A program made the translations under genes and the position numbers. Below are positions 24,019 to 32,760 of a DNA stretch of 64,000 bases, in pieces; the first letter of the stretch is position 1, and each line of letters begins with the position of its first letter. The stretch is from DASPMP01 sp035758925 (lineage in GTDB: Bacteria; Gemmatimonadota; Gemmatimonadetes; Gemmatimonadales; Gemmatimonadaceae). A model generated the notes under the pieces. It saw only the letters and a program-made list of their open reading frames with translations, was not told the DNA's origin and ran no database searches. The stretch spans positions 29,133-93,132 of the forward strand of contig DASTVV010000113.1 in NCBI GenBank assembly GCA_035758925.1, in the 5' to 3' direction.

Positions 24019-26274
24019 CTATTTCATCGCGGTTGTGAGTGCCTCGGTAGCGGACCGGACCAACGCCGCCTCGGCATCGATGGCCGCCGCGATTCGGCCC
24101 AGCTCGACATTGGCTTCGTCCCAGCGGCCTTGCTCCATCGCCTCGCGCGCCGCCGGCATGGTCTTCACGCCATATCCCGTGTAGAGGCCCGGCGCGTACA
24201 AGAGATGCTTGTACCACGGGCGCGTCGGCAGACCGGACTGGGTCGTCAGAGCCCGTTCCGCCTGAATCAGCTTGGCGTTCACGCCGGCCAACGACGCTTT
24301 TGCCAACGAGGCGCCGCCATTTTCGTGCGCCTTCCTCACGGCCGACTCGTAGTCGTCCGCCGCGCGCTGGAGCCCGTCGATCGAATTCTGAAGCGCTGCG
24401 AAATTGAGGAACGGCGGCGTGGCGTCACGCTTGGGGGGAACGGTAGGATTGCGCGGATCGTTCGTGGCCGCGAACACGCCTTCGTCCAGCTGGCGCGAGC
24501 GCTCGGCGATCTGCTCCGCGCGGGTGTCGCGCAGCTTCTGTAGCTCGTTCAGATAGCCTTTCGAGGTCTCGGCGACATTCGTGAACGCGAACGGAAGCAG
24601 CTCGGCTCCCGCGAGCCGCATGACCATCGTGCCGACCGATTGCGCCAGCGCACGACCGTAGACGAAGGACGTGTCACTGAAGGTGGTGTACCAGCGGAAG
24701 CTGTCGTAGATGGAGTGATAGATCCCGCCGCCATCCTCGCCGCCGAAGCCCATGTTGAGCGTGGCGACGCCCGCGTGCTGGAGAAACGGCGTGAAGTCCG
24801 AACCCGAACCCAACGCATCGATGCGCAGGTCCTCCCGCGTCCGGGCGTCCTTGCGGTCATCGCTCGAACCAAACCGAATCGCGGCGAGCTGCGCACGCTT
24901 CCAGACGGTGAGTTGCGTCTCAGGATCATCGACGTCGCGGATGACGTCGTTCACGAACTTCTCGAGTGAGTGTGAACCGCCGGCATTGAAGAAGCCGCGT
25001 CCGTTGCCGTCGGTGTTGATGTAGGCCACCGCGTATCGCGTCAGCTCGTCGCGATGCGCCTCGACCCATTCCGTCGAACCGAGCAACGCGGGCTCTTCGC
25101 CATCCCATGCCGCATACACGATGGTCCGCTTGGGACGCCAGCCCTGCTTCACGAGCTCGCCCATGGCGCGGGCTTCCTCCAGCTCGGGCACCAGGCCGGA
25201 AATCGGATCCTCGGCGCCGTTCACCCAGCCGTCGTGGTGATTGCCGCGTACGATCCATTCATCGGGGAACGTGCTGCCGCGCAGTTTCGCGATCACGTTG
25301 TAGAGAGGCTTCTGGTCCCAGTTGAACGTCATCCTGAGGTGCACCCGCGCCGGTCCCGGACCGATGCGATACGTGATCGGAAGTCCGCCGCGCCAGCTTT
25401 CGGGGGCTACGGGGCCGCGCAGCGCCGCCAGCAACGGCTGCGCGTCGCCGTACGAGATGGGCAGCACGGGGATCTTCATGATGACTTCGGCGTCCTTCAC
25501 CGCGAGGCGCTTGGCGTCCGGCGTCGCGCCCACGCCCGGCGTGAGCGGATCGCCCGGCCGGACCGGCATGTCCATGACGCTGCCACGTTGCACACCGGTG
25601 GAGTTTCTCCACGCGCCCTGCGGATACACTTCGCCCTGCTGATAGCCGTCGTCGCGCGGATCCGAATAGATGATCGCGCCGACGGCTCCGTGCTCGGCGG
25701 CGACCTTCGGCTTGATGCCGCGCCACGATTGCCCATAGCGCGCGATCACGATCGCCCCCTTCACCGAGACGCCGCGTCGCTCCAGCTCCTCGTAATCGGC
25801 CGGCACGCCATAGTTCACATAGACGAGCGGCGCAGTGACGTCGCCTTCGCCCGAATAGGCGTTGTAGGTCGGCAGCTGCTCCGCGCGCTGGTTGGAGGTC
25901 GGGTCAATCGCGAGCGCGGGCTCCTCCAGCCTGGCCCGGAACGTCGTCGGAGCCACGAGCTCCAGCACCCGCTCCTTTGGCGTCGGGAATAGCACGTCGA
26001 AACGCTCGATCTGCGCGTCCCAGCCATAGGACTTGAACTGCTCCACCAGCCACTCGGCATTTGCCTTACCATGCGCCGAACCAACGTGGTGGGGACGTGC
26101 GGCCAACCTCTGCATGGCGTTGCGCATGCGCTGCGGCTCGGGAGTCGCCTTGAACTTCGCCTCCCACTCCCGCTCGACGCGGGCCGAAGCATCTGAATAA
26201 CCACGAAGGCCGGCCGAGTCGTTGACCAGGCCGGGCGTCACGGCAACCGCTAGAAGGATTAGCAGGGATCGCAT
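24019..26274 (-). CDS. Secreted M28 peptidase, glutamate carboxypeptidase II-like
   Basis: A 751-residue exported metallopeptidase. After a signal peptide come three domains typical of the GCPII/transferrin-receptor group: a PA domain (about 120-280, VKGAIVIARYGQSWRGIKPKVAAEHGAVGAIIYSD), the M28 catalytic domain (about 320-560) and a C-terminal helical dimerisation domain. Zinc ligands and catalytic residues are seen in GNHHDGW, WDGEEPALLGS, INTDGNGRG and YHSIYDSF. It should remove acidic or other residues from the C-terminus of peptides in the periplasm or outside. A second, smaller M28 peptidase is at 52924-54480. Confidence 0.93.
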   Translation of the reverse strand: MRSLLILLAVAVTPGLVNDSAGLRGYSDASARVEREWEAKFKATPEPQRMRNAMQRLAARPHHVGSAHGKANAEWLVEQFKSYGWDAQIERFDVLFPTPKERVLELVAPTTFRARLEEPALAIDPTSNQRAEQLPTYNAYSGEGDVTAPLVYVNYGVPADYEELERRGVSVKGAIVIARYGQSWRGIKPKVAAEHGAVGAIIYSDPRDDGYQQGEVYPQGAWRNSTGVQRGSVMDMPVRPGDPLTPGVGATPDAKRLAVKDAEVIMKIPVLPISYGDAQPLLAALRGPVAPESWRGGLPITYRIGPGPARVHLRMTFNWDQKPLYNVIAKLRGSTFPDEWIVRGNHHDGWVNGAEDPISGLVPELEEARAMGELVKQGWRPKRTIVYAAWDGEEPALLGSTEWVEAHRDELTRYAVAYINTDGNGRGFFNAGGSHSLEKFVNDVIRDVDDPETQLTVWKRAQLAAIRFGSSDDRKDARTREDLRIDALGSGSDFTPFLQHAGVATLNMGFGGEDGGGIYHSIYDSFRWYTTFSDTSFVYGRALAQSVGTMVMRLAGAELLPFAFTNVAETSKGYLNELQKLRDTRAEQIAERSRQLDEGVFAATNDPRNPTVPPKRDATPPFLNFAALQNSIDGLQRAADDYESAVRKAHENGGASLAKASLAGVNAKLIQAERALTTQSGLPTRPWYKHLLYAPGLYTGYGVKTMPAAREAMEQGRWDEANVELGRIAAAIDAEAALVRSATEALTTAMK

Positions 26275-26424
26275 CGCGGGTAGATGAAGGGTGTGTGGGG
26301 GTGGGGGAGGAGACGAAGGCGGAAATTTCGGGTGTGTTCATGTCCCTGCCTAGAGGGGCATGAGGAACTCCACCTTCCCTGTGCACGCATCCTATATTGG
26401 GGTGACTTCTCCACTCGGAAGGCT
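26275..26424. other. Divergent intergenic region
   Basis: This 150-nt region separates the M28 peptidase start from the next plus-strand gene. It holds a G-rich stretch (26289-26310, GTGTGTGGGGGTGGGGGAGG) and a small imperfect hairpin at 26339-26362 (CATGTCCCT...AGGGGCATG). A TATATT-like element near 26393 could serve as a -10 for the downstream gene. Nothing firmer can be said. Confidence 0.3.
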
Positions 26425-26874
26425 ATGGCCAGGCAGCGCGGGGGTAGGTCGGGCGGTAGCGGAGGGGCCAATCCACCGAGAAAGCGCGGATCGCGACGAG
26501 GCCGTTCGCAAGTGAAGAAGCCGACTGCAGCGTATTACGTGCAGCCGGCAAAGCGCGGCGCCGTCGTTGTCCTGCACCGACCGGTGGGCAATCGGGTGTC
26601 ACCCAAGGTCTGCGGCGTCATGCCCAGTCGCAGCCATGCGACGGCGCTCGTCGATCAGCTGCAGCGCGCCGAGTCGGCGCTCCACGACCTGTTCTACGAA
26701 GCGACGGACGACGGGATCGAGGCGCTCGAGGCGGTGCTCGCAGCGTGTCGGAATGCGGTCCTCACGCGAATGCCGCCCGGAGACTCGTCGCCCACCCTCG
26801 ACGAGATGGATGCGGAGCGTGCACGCATCCAGGGCGAGCTCGATGCACACTCCACGCAGCGGCGCGCCATCTGA
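26425..26874 (+). CDS. Hypothetical protein with basic N-terminus
   Basis: A 149-residue protein starting with a Gly/Arg/Lys-rich, disordered-looking segment (residues 2-30, RQRGGRSGGSGGANPPRKRGSRRG begins it). This is followed by a short beta-like region YYVQPAKRGAVVVLHRPVGNRVSPKV and a helical C-terminal half (about 60-145) with Glu/Ala-rich periodicity. The basic tail could bind nucleic acid; that is a guess from composition. No family is recognised. It stands alone between a divergent and a convergent gene. The frame is open further upstream, but only intergenic-type sequence is there. Confidence 0.6.
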   Translation: MARQRGGRSGGSGGANPPRKRGSRRGRSQVKKPTAAYYVQPAKRGAVVVLHRPVGNRVSPKVCGVMPSRSHATALVDQLQRAESALHDLFYEATDDGIEALEAVLAACRNAVLTRMPPGDSSPTLDEMDAERARIQGELDAHSTQRRAI

Positions 26875-26913
26875 CCTGACGCGCCGGTCGGACTGCCCGT
26901 GGTTGTCCCTTCG

Positions 26914-27882
26914 CTACTGCGGGGGAGTCGGAGCGGCTGGCGCTGCGACCTGCAGCGTCGGTGCGGGCGCCGTTCCCGACCGTCGGTCGGCGAACGTGCG
27001 CAGCGGACTGGGGACGCGATCGATCTTCGCGGCGTCGACATAGACCACCGGACAGTTTCGCACAGCGGTCGCCGGTGAGATCATGAAGCCGCTGCTCCGG
27101 ACGGCCGAAGTGCTCTTCAGCGTATTCGCCGAATACGCCGAGTCGACGTGCACCAGCTCGACGCTCCAGAGGTCCGGAAACGCCGGCGTCGACGGAATGG
27201 TGTCGGCAATGTCGCCCTGCTCGCGGAAGTAATCGGGCTTGCCCGAAGCGTCCTGTCCGTGCGCGAAGACCATCATCGGCACGGGAGTGACGCTCGTCTC
27301 GCCGAAGTCGAAGTACTCGACTTCGTGTCCCTCGTACCAGGCCGTCATCGCTGCGGTCGTATCGCGCGCCAGGCGCGATCCGCGCGGCGCCACCGGCAGG
27401 TTGAGCACGAGCTTGGTCTCGCGAATCGAGGCACGGTTGTGGCGCACCATCGCGTCGACGTCGGCCAGGCTCCGCAGCTGATTGGGCTTTGCGTGATCGG
27501 CGGTCACGACATAGCTCAACCGCCACACGCCGCTGTACCCGCTCATGCCCGGGAGCGACGAGACGATCGGCAGCTGCCCGCGAATCGCCACAGGGTTCCC
27601 CGCCGCATCGAAGCCGTGGATCGGCCACACCACACGACCAGGGGCCACGGGAGACGTCACGGTACCGAAGTCGTAGTAGAGTAGCGGGCGTTCCCGGAAC
27701 CACGCCTGATGCAGCTCGACTTGCGCCGCGAACTGCGCCGACAGCGCATTGAGCGCCGATTGGGCTTCCGGGGAAAGTGACGGCTGCGCCGGCGCCCCTT
27801 GTTGTTGCTGGGCACCCGCGCCTGAAACCAGGGCGCTGAGCAGCGTTCCGCCGACAAGGAATCCTCGTAACAACCCTTTCAT
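26914..27882 (-). CDS. Secreted protein of unknown function
   Basis: A 322-residue exported protein. The signal peptide is MKGLLRGFLVGGTLLSALVSGAGA with cleavage before QQQQ. The mature part contains HQAWFRERPLLYYDFGTV, VVWPIHGFDAAGNPVAIRGQLPIVSSLPGMSGYSGVWRLSYVV and VVYVDAAKIDRVPSPLRTF, and ends in an Ala/Pro tail (TAPAPTLQVAAPAAPTPPQ). No catalytic motif or family is recognised. The ATG at 27882 overlaps the methyltransferase stop by ATGA, so it is the last gene of that small operon. Confidence 0.7.
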   Translation of the reverse strand: MKGLLRGFLVGGTLLSALVSGAGAQQQQGAPAQPSLSPEAQSALNALSAQFAAQVELHQAWFRERPLLYYDFGTVTSPVAPGRVVWPIHGFDAAGNPVAIRGQLPIVSSLPGMSGYSGVWRLSYVVTADHAKPNQLRSLADVDAMVRHNRASIRETKLVLNLPVAPRGSRLARDTTAAMTAWYEGHEVEYFDFGETSVTPVPMMVFAHGQDASGKPDYFREQGDIADTIPSTPAFPDLWSVELVHVDSAYSANTLKSTSAVRSSGFMISPATAVRNCPVVYVDAAKIDRVPSPLRTFADRRSGTAPAPTLQVAAPAAPTPPQ

Positions 27883-28625
27883 CCAACCCTCCCCACGCGA
27901 ATGTTGAGGGGCCACGTCACCTGCCGAACTCGATCGGGCCCTCCCCAGTGGCCGGCCAGGCGTCCGAGCAGCGGACCCACCGGGTCCGTGCCATGGACAC
28001 GCCGGTACTTCGCGACAGCCGACCAGCTCTGCAGATATCCACCGAGTTGACGCAGCGTCCAGTCCGCGCGCAACTCAAAACCGGGGGCTGGAAGGTCCCG
28101 GAAGGGGAATGGGATGGTCTTATAGTGCTCGTCCACCCACCGGCGCTCGGGATTCCAGTACGGGCCGAGGAGGCCGTTTTCGAACTCCCGCAGATCGGCC
28201 TCCATATCGGAGCCGGCGTGGCACGACCCGTAGGACCAGGCCGCGATCACCCCATTGGGAACCAGGACCCTCCGGACTTCGTCGAAAAAGGGCTCGCCAG
28301 CAAACCAGTGGAGCGCCTGGGCAACGGTAACGAGGTCTGCGGATTGTGACGCCAGCCCGCTCGCGTCAGCCGGCGCCACCCTGTACTCGACGTTGGAAAC
28401 GGCCACCGCATGAGCGATCTGCTCGGCGCTGCTGTCGGTGGCGACTACGCGCTTGAAGTAGCGCGCGAGATCGCGGGCCGCCTGGCCGTTTCCGGTGGCG
28501 CAGTCCCAGACAAGATCGCGGCGCGGCACCAGCCCCGCGATGAACGCATAGAGCGCATCGGGATAGCTGGGCCGCGCCGCGGCATACTGCGACGCTTGCT
28601 GCGAAAAAAGGTCCCGGTACGTCAG
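27879..28625 (-). CDS. Class I SAM-dependent methyltransferase with a probable CTG start
   Basis: About 248 residues of Rossmann-fold methyltransferase. Motif I is LVWDCATGNGQAA, followed by VVATDSSAEQI, EYRVAPADASGLASQSADLVTVAQALHWF and FFDEVRRVLVPNGVIAAWSYG. The family N-terminus, YRDLFSQQASQYAAARPSYPD, lies upstream of the first ordinary start codon (GTG at 28529). The frame must therefore begin at CTG 28625, which overlaps the previous stop as CTGA, or at ATT 28643. Coupled translation from CTG is favoured. The substrate is unknown; UbiE-like small-molecule methyltransferases are the nearest type. It overlaps the next gene by ATGA. Confidence 0.75.
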   Translation of the reverse strand: MTYRDLFSQQASQYAAARPSYPDALYAFIAGLVPRRDLVWDCATGNGQAARDLARYFKRVVATDSSAEQIAHAVAVSNVEYRVAPADASGLASQSADLVTVAQALHWFAGEPFFDEVRRVLVPNGVIAAWSYGSCHAGSDMEADLREFENGLLGPYWNPERRWVDEHYKTIPFPFRDLPAPGFELRADWTLRQLGGYLQSWSAVAKYRRVHGTDPVGPLLGRLAGHWGGPDRVRQVTWPLNIRVGRVG

Positions 28626-29281
28626 TCCTTCTTGACCGAGAATCCGCCGATGTGAACGTCGAGATTGTGGTTCACCCTGATACCTGCCTGGCCATCCGTG
28701 TTGAAAGCGGCGCTCTTTGCGAAGGACGTTACGCGCTGGCTGTTGGCCGACAGGAGAACCGAATCCTTCGTCACCTGAATGGCCAGCACATTGGTTGCAG
28801 CTCCGGCTTCGTTCTGCTTGTTGACGGCCGGGCTGTCCGTCCAGTTGACGACCGTGTGTACGTCCTTTCCAGCACGATGCGCGACGTAATACTTCCCGTC
28901 GCCGCGGACCAGGAAGTAGAGGTACTGCTGCTCGGGTGTCTCGAGCTTCGTTCCACCGATGAAAAGCCCGTATGCTTCCGGATGCGTGGGCGCCTTCCGC
29001 TGGCCGAAGCTCGCGGTGGCCGTGAACGGCCCGCTGACCACGTCCTTGGCGTTGTAGTACAGCGCCGCTGGTCCGGACGTGACGTGGAATCCGGAGCCCA
29101 TCGTCTCGAAGCGCGTGTCGTTCACCGTGTAGCGCGTTTCCTTGTCATCGATCCGCACGGTCCACCCGGGCGGCAGGCCAGTGCTCTTCACTCGAACAGT
29201 CTGGTCCTTCTCCGCCTGCGGCTGTTGGGCCGCGAGCGGCACGGCGGCTAGCAGGGCGAGTGTCACGACGGTTTTCCGCAT
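28622..29281 (-). CDS. Secreted concanavalin-like (LamG/DUF1080-type) protein
   Basis: A 219-residue protein with signal peptide MRKTVVTLALLAAVPLAAQ. The mature domain is all beta and resembles jelly-roll lectin-like folds: GSGFHVTSGPAALYYNAKDVVSGPFTATASFG, PEAYGLFIGGTKLETPEQQYLYFLVRGDGKYYVAHRAG and FNTDGQAGIRVNHNLDVHIGGFSV. A carbohydrate-related role is plausible but not shown. The start ATG is at 29281; the open frame continues into a palindromic repeat upstream, which should not be counted as coding. It overlaps the methyltransferase at its 3' end. Confidence 0.7.
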   Translation of the reverse strand: MRKTVVTLALLAAVPLAAQQPQAEKDQTVRVKSTGLPPGWTVRIDDKETRYTVNDTRFETMGSGFHVTSGPAALYYNAKDVVSGPFTATASFGQRKAPTHPEAYGLFIGGTKLETPEQQYLYFLVRGDGKYYVAHRAGKDVHTVVNWTDSPAVNKQNEAGAATNVLAIQVTKDSVLLSANSQRVTSFAKSAAFNTDGQAGIRVNHNLDVHIGGFSVKKD

Positions 29282-29302
29282 GGGCAGCTCCAGTGATAAG
29301 GA

Positions 29303-29393
29303 CGGGAAACTACGGAATTGGGAATCGGAATGGGATGAGGCAGAGTCCTTAACTTCGCCCATTCCCGTTCCCATCCCCATTCCGCCTTTCCCG
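29303..29393. repeat. Intergenic copy of the GCGGAATGGG palindromic repeat
   Basis: The arms are 29303-29340 and 29356-29393, starting and ending with GGGAAA and TTTCCC and carrying CGGAAT(T)GGG units. The loop holds GAGTCCTTA (29343-29351), the complement of TAAGGACTC in the dnaE2 copy. Read on the minus strand, the first 45 nt match the first 45 nt of that copy with only a few differences. It fills the gap between the actP stop and the next gene's start, and could also act as a hairpin between them. Confidence 0.85.
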
Positions 29394-29397
29394 ACGA

Positions 29398-30960
29398 TCA
29401 GTCTCCCGTGGTACCCAGGTGCATCTGACGCTCGTGCTCCGCAAAACGCGCATCCGTTTCACGTGCCGCGCTGAACAGGGACACGACGATTCCCACGACG
29501 AACGACAGCGGGATGGTCACCAGCGCGGGATTCTTGAGCGGGAACCACGCGGTGGTACGCTGGAGCACGTCCACCTGAATCGTCGGCGACAGCCAGATGA
29601 GGATGAGGGTCGCAAACGTGCCCGTCAGCATGCTGGCCACGGCACCCCACGTCGTCAGGCGTCGCCAGAAAATCGCGAGGAGCAACGCGGGGAAATTCCC
29701 GCTCGCCGCGATGGCGAATGCCAGCGAGACCATGAAAGCGACGTTCTGTCCCTTGAACGTGATTCCCAGCAGCACTGCGGCGACGCCGAGGATCACGGTG
29801 GCGGCGCGAGCGACCTTGAGCTCCTCGTCGCCGCTGGCCTTGCCGCCGCGGACCACGTTCACCCAGAGATCGTGCGATAGCGCGGAGGCTCCGGCGAGCG
29901 CGAGTCCCGCGACCACGGCGAGGATCGTCGCGAAGGCGACGGCCGCGATGAAGCCGAGGAACGGCGTGCCGCCGATGAATTCAGCCAGCAGCGGTGCCGC
30001 CATGTTGCCGCCCTTGTCGACAGAGCGAATGACGTCTGGACCGACGAACACCATGGCGCCGAATCCGAGCACGAACGTCAGCAGGTAGAAGAACCCGATC
30101 AGCCCGGTCGCATAGAAGACCGACGTGCGCGCCGCGCGTGCGTCGCGCACCGTGTAGAAGCGCATGAGGATGTGCGGCAGGCCAGCCGTGCCGAACATCA
30201 GGGCGGTGCCCAGCGACACCGCATCCCACGGATTCGAGACGAGCTTGCCCGGCGCGAGGACGGCGTCGCCGTACTTGGCTGCAGCGGCACCGAACAAGGC
30301 GGCCGGATTGAAACCGAAGCGGGCCAGCACCAGCAGCGCGAGGAGCAGCGCGCCGCCCAGCAACAGGACCGCCTTCACGATCTGCACCCACGTCGTCGCG
30401 AGCATGCCGCCGAACAGCACGTAGGCGATCATCGCGGCCCCCACGATGACGATCGCCGTCTCGTACGACAGGCCGAACATCAGCTTGATGAGCCCACCCG
30501 CCCCGACCATCTGCGCGATGAGGTACAGCGTCACCGTCGCCAGGGTGCCGATGGCCGCGGCGATGCGCACCGGGACCTGGCTCAGGCGCAATGCAACGAC
30601 GTCGGCGAACGTGTACTTGCCAAGGTTCCGCAGCGGTTCGGCAATCAGGAACAGCACCACTGGCCAGCCCACCAGCCAACCCGTGGAGTAGATCAGTCCA
30701 TCGAATCCCGTGGTGGACACCAGCCCTGCGATGCCGAGGAACGACGCGGCGCTCATGTAGTCCCCGGCCAGCGCGAGCCCGTTCTGCCCCGGACTCACCG
30801 TGCGACCGGCCGCGTAGAAGTGTTCCGTCGTCCGGGTGCGTCGCGCCGCCCAGTACGTGATGCCAAGCGTGATCGCGATGATCAGAAAGAAGAAGACCAT
30901 CGCGACGACGTTCGGCTGCCCGATCGCGGTCTGCGCGGCGGGTGCGGTCTGCATGATCAT
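29398..30960 (-). CDS. actP: Sodium:solute symporter, acetate permease type (ActP)
   Basis: A 520-residue member of the SSS family with about 13 membrane helices. AARRTRTTEHFYAAGRTVSPGQNGLALAGDYMSAASFLGIAGL is the characteristic first-helix region of cation/acetate symporters. STGWLVGWPVVLFLIAEPLRNLGKYTFADVVALRLS and LFGGMLATTWVQIVKAVLLL continue the match. It should import acetate or similar short carboxylates. It is coupled by ATGA to the preceding small DUF485 gene, the usual yjcH-actP order. An acetyl-CoA synthetase is not visible in the window. Confidence 0.93.
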   Translation of the reverse strand: MIMQTAPAAQTAIGQPNVVAMVFFFLIIAITLGITYWAARRTRTTEHFYAAGRTVSPGQNGLALAGDYMSAASFLGIAGLVSTTGFDGLIYSTGWLVGWPVVLFLIAEPLRNLGKYTFADVVALRLSQVPVRIAAAIGTLATVTLYLIAQMVGAGGLIKLMFGLSYETAIVIVGAAMIAYVLFGGMLATTWVQIVKAVLLLGGALLLALLVLARFGFNPAALFGAAAAKYGDAVLAPGKLVSNPWDAVSLGTALMFGTAGLPHILMRFYTVRDARAARTSVFYATGLIGFFYLLTFVLGFGAMVFVGPDVIRSVDKGGNMAAPLLAEFIGGTPFLGFIAAVAFATILAVVAGLALAGASALSHDLWVNVVRGGKASGDEELKVARAATVILGVAAVLLGITFKGQNVAFMVSLAFAIAASGNFPALLLAIFWRRLTTWGAVASMLTGTFATLILIWLSPTIQVDVLQRTTAWFPLKNPALVTIPLSFVVGIVVSLFSAARETDARFAEHERQMHLGTTGD

Positions 30961-31265
30961 GACTTACCTCCCCTGCCCTTCCCCGACTCGATGGCCTGGA
31001 GCGCTGTGTCGTAGTGGGCGTTCATCCAGCGCACGTAGACCCACGTGAGCAGCCAGGACGCCACGATGACGAGCGCGCCCAGGATGATGCCGAGACTCAA
31101 CCCGCTGCCAATACGCCGGCCCAACAGCGGCTTGTCGAATCCGATCAGCGCGATGAAGCCGAAGTAGATCACGATCATGATCGTCGTCAGAACCGCCGCC
31201 ACCCTGCCGCGCTCGCGGGCCAGCGCGCGGAGGCGATCGGCGTTGGTGCTGGAGAGATCCGTCAT
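30957..31265 (-). CDS. DUF485 membrane protein, YjcH-like
   Basis: A 102-residue protein with two membrane helices (about residues 24-44, VLTTIMIVIYFGFIALIGFD, and 55-77, LSLGIILGALVIVASWLLTWVYV) followed by the conserved YVRWMNAHYDTALQAI. This is the DUF485 pattern, always found upstream of ActP-type symporters and probably an accessory subunit. The start ATG at 31265 gives normal length. ATGA overlaps couple it to both neighbours. Confidence 0.9.
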   Translation of the reverse strand: MTDLSSTNADRLRALARERGRVAAVLTTIMIVIYFGFIALIGFDKPLLGRRIGSGLSLGIILGALVIVASWLLTWVYVRWMNAHYDTALQAIESGKGRGGKS

Positions 31266-32146
31266 GACTTGCCTCCGAGCGAACGATAGGTGAACTCCAC
31301 GAGCTGATCGCCGGTGACAGAGCCTGTCTTGCCTGCATCGAAGTCCGCCGTTGGCCTGGCTGCCTTGATCGCGTCGAGCGACTTGCCCTGTGCCATCGCC
31401 GCTTTGACGCGGTCGCGAATCGTGGCGATCATGTCGCGCCACGCCTTCAGGCCCTGGCAGTCCGAGACGGTGCCATGACCGGGAATCACCTTCGTCTCGC
31501 TCGTGCAGACCGACAGCGCCCGATCGGCTGCCGTGATGAAGCCGTTCACGTTCCCGCCGCTCGACAGGTCGGCGAACGGATAGCGGCCGGTGAGGAACGT
31601 GTCACCCATGTGGATCACGTTCGCCTTCGTGAAGTGCACGATGACGTCCCCGTCGGTGTGCGCCGGTGGCACGTGGAAGGCCACCAGGTCGTCCCCGTTC
31701 AGGTGGAACGTCGTGGAATCGTTGAACGTCACGATCGGCAGCGCGCCGCGCGGGGCCGCCGGCTCGCTGCGCTTGAAGAACTCGATGAACTGGTCGGTGG
31801 ACATCCGCTTCCGGACGTTGTCGTGCGCCACGAGAATCGCGCCGGTCCTGCCCAAGTTCTCGTTGCCGCCGACGTGATCGAAATGCCAGTGCGTGTTCAC
31901 CACGAACTTCACTGGCTTTGGCGTCACGGTCGCGATGGCGGCCAGGATCTTGGGCGTCAATGGCGCAAACTGGTCGTCCACGAGGAACGCCGCGTCGTCC
32001 CCGACGCTCAGTCCCATGTTGCCGCCGGAACCCGTGAGCATGTACACACCGCTGCGAAGCGGCAGGACCTTCACCTGGATCGTGTCGAAGTTCTGCGCCA
32101 GCAGGACACCGGGGACCAGCAACATCGTGAGCGCCCGACGAATCAT
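31262..32146 (-). CDS. Secreted metallo-beta-lactamase-fold hydrolase
   Basis: A 294-residue protein with a signal peptide (MIRRALTMLLVPGVLLAQ). The metallo-beta-lactamase fold is clear: VNTHWHFDHVGGN with the HxHxDH metal site, PPAHTDGDVIVHF, VIHMGDTFLTGRYPF and VIPGHGTVSD. The two zinc sites are complete. Its position in the fold family is close to SoxH/quinoprotein-relay-type exported hydrolases rather than class B antibiotic-resistance enzymes. The substrate is unknown. It overlaps mocA and the DUF485 gene by 4 nt each. Confidence 0.9.
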   Translation of the reverse strand: MIRRALTMLLVPGVLLAQNFDTIQVKVLPLRSGVYMLTGSGGNMGLSVGDDAAFLVDDQFAPLTPKILAAIATVTPKPVKFVVNTHWHFDHVGGNENLGRTGAILVAHDNVRKRMSTDQFIEFFKRSEPAAPRGALPIVTFNDSTTFHLNGDDLVAFHVPPAHTDGDVIVHFTKANVIHMGDTFLTGRYPFADLSSGGNVNGFITAADRALSVCTSETKVIPGHGTVSDCQGLKAWRDMIATIRDRVKAAMAQGKSLDAIKAARPTADFDAGKTGSVTGDQLVEFTYRSLGGKS

Positions 32147-32760
32147 GGACGTTGGGTGGAGGGTGGTGAGATATACTGAGGTTGTTCACGCAGGCGCGCG
32201 AGGTCGCCGGGCGTGTCGATATCGGGCGGCAGGGACATCCCCAGCTCGACAAACGCCACACGGGAAGGGACGCGGTCTACCAGGGCGCGCGCGCCGACAT
32301 CGCCTCCTGTGAATTCACGCAGCTCGGGAATCACGGACCGGGCGAACAGCACCGGATGGCCGCGCACCCCTTCATATGTAGGGACGACGATGCTCGCCGT
32401 GCTGGCCTCGAAGTGCGCGACAACCTGCTCGACGGCTGTCCGACTGGTGGCCGGTTCGTCGCCCAGGAGCACGAGGACGGCATCGGAGGAGCGATCGAGC
32501 GCGGCCGCCCCGCACGCGATCGAGCTTGCGAGGCCGAGCTCTGGGCGGGGATTGACGACGAAACGGGCGTCGATGCCGTCGAGCGCCGCGCGCAGGGAGC
32601 TCGCATTCGGTGGCACGACGACGACGAGCTCGTCCACCGGCGGCCCGATCGCCACCGACGCGCTCCACCGAATGACGGGTTTCCCGTGTAGATCTTCGAG
32701 CAACTTTGGCGCGCCGAAGCGGCGCGCGGCCCCCGCCGCCAGCAGCAGCGCGGAGATCAC
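32143..32760 (-). CDS. mocA: Molybdenum cofactor cytidylyltransferase-like nucleotidyltransferase (MocA type)
   Basis: A 205-residue enzyme starting at GTG 32760, which overlaps the previous stop (GTGA). The nucleotidyltransferase signature is LLLAAGAARRFGAPKLLEDLHGKPVIRW near the start, followed by VVVVPPNASSLRAALDGI, LGLASSIACGAAAL, VLVLLGDEPA and VPTYEGVRGHPVLFARSVIPEL. MocA adds CMP to molybdopterin to give the cytosine dinucleotide cofactor of xanthine dehydrogenase-type enzymes. The adjacent xdhC supports this role. The open frame continues upstream, but its extension lies in the SufU-like gene. Confidence 0.85.
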   Translation of the reverse strand: MISALLLAAGAARRFGAPKLLEDLHGKPVIRWSASVAIGPPVDELVVVVPPNASSLRAALDGIDARFVVNPRPELGLASSIACGAAALDRSSDAVLVLLGDEPATSRTAVEQVVAHFEASTASIVVPTYEGVRGHPVLFARSVIPELREFTGGDVGARALVDRVPSRVAFVELGMSLPPDIDTPGDLARLREQPQYISPPSTQRP

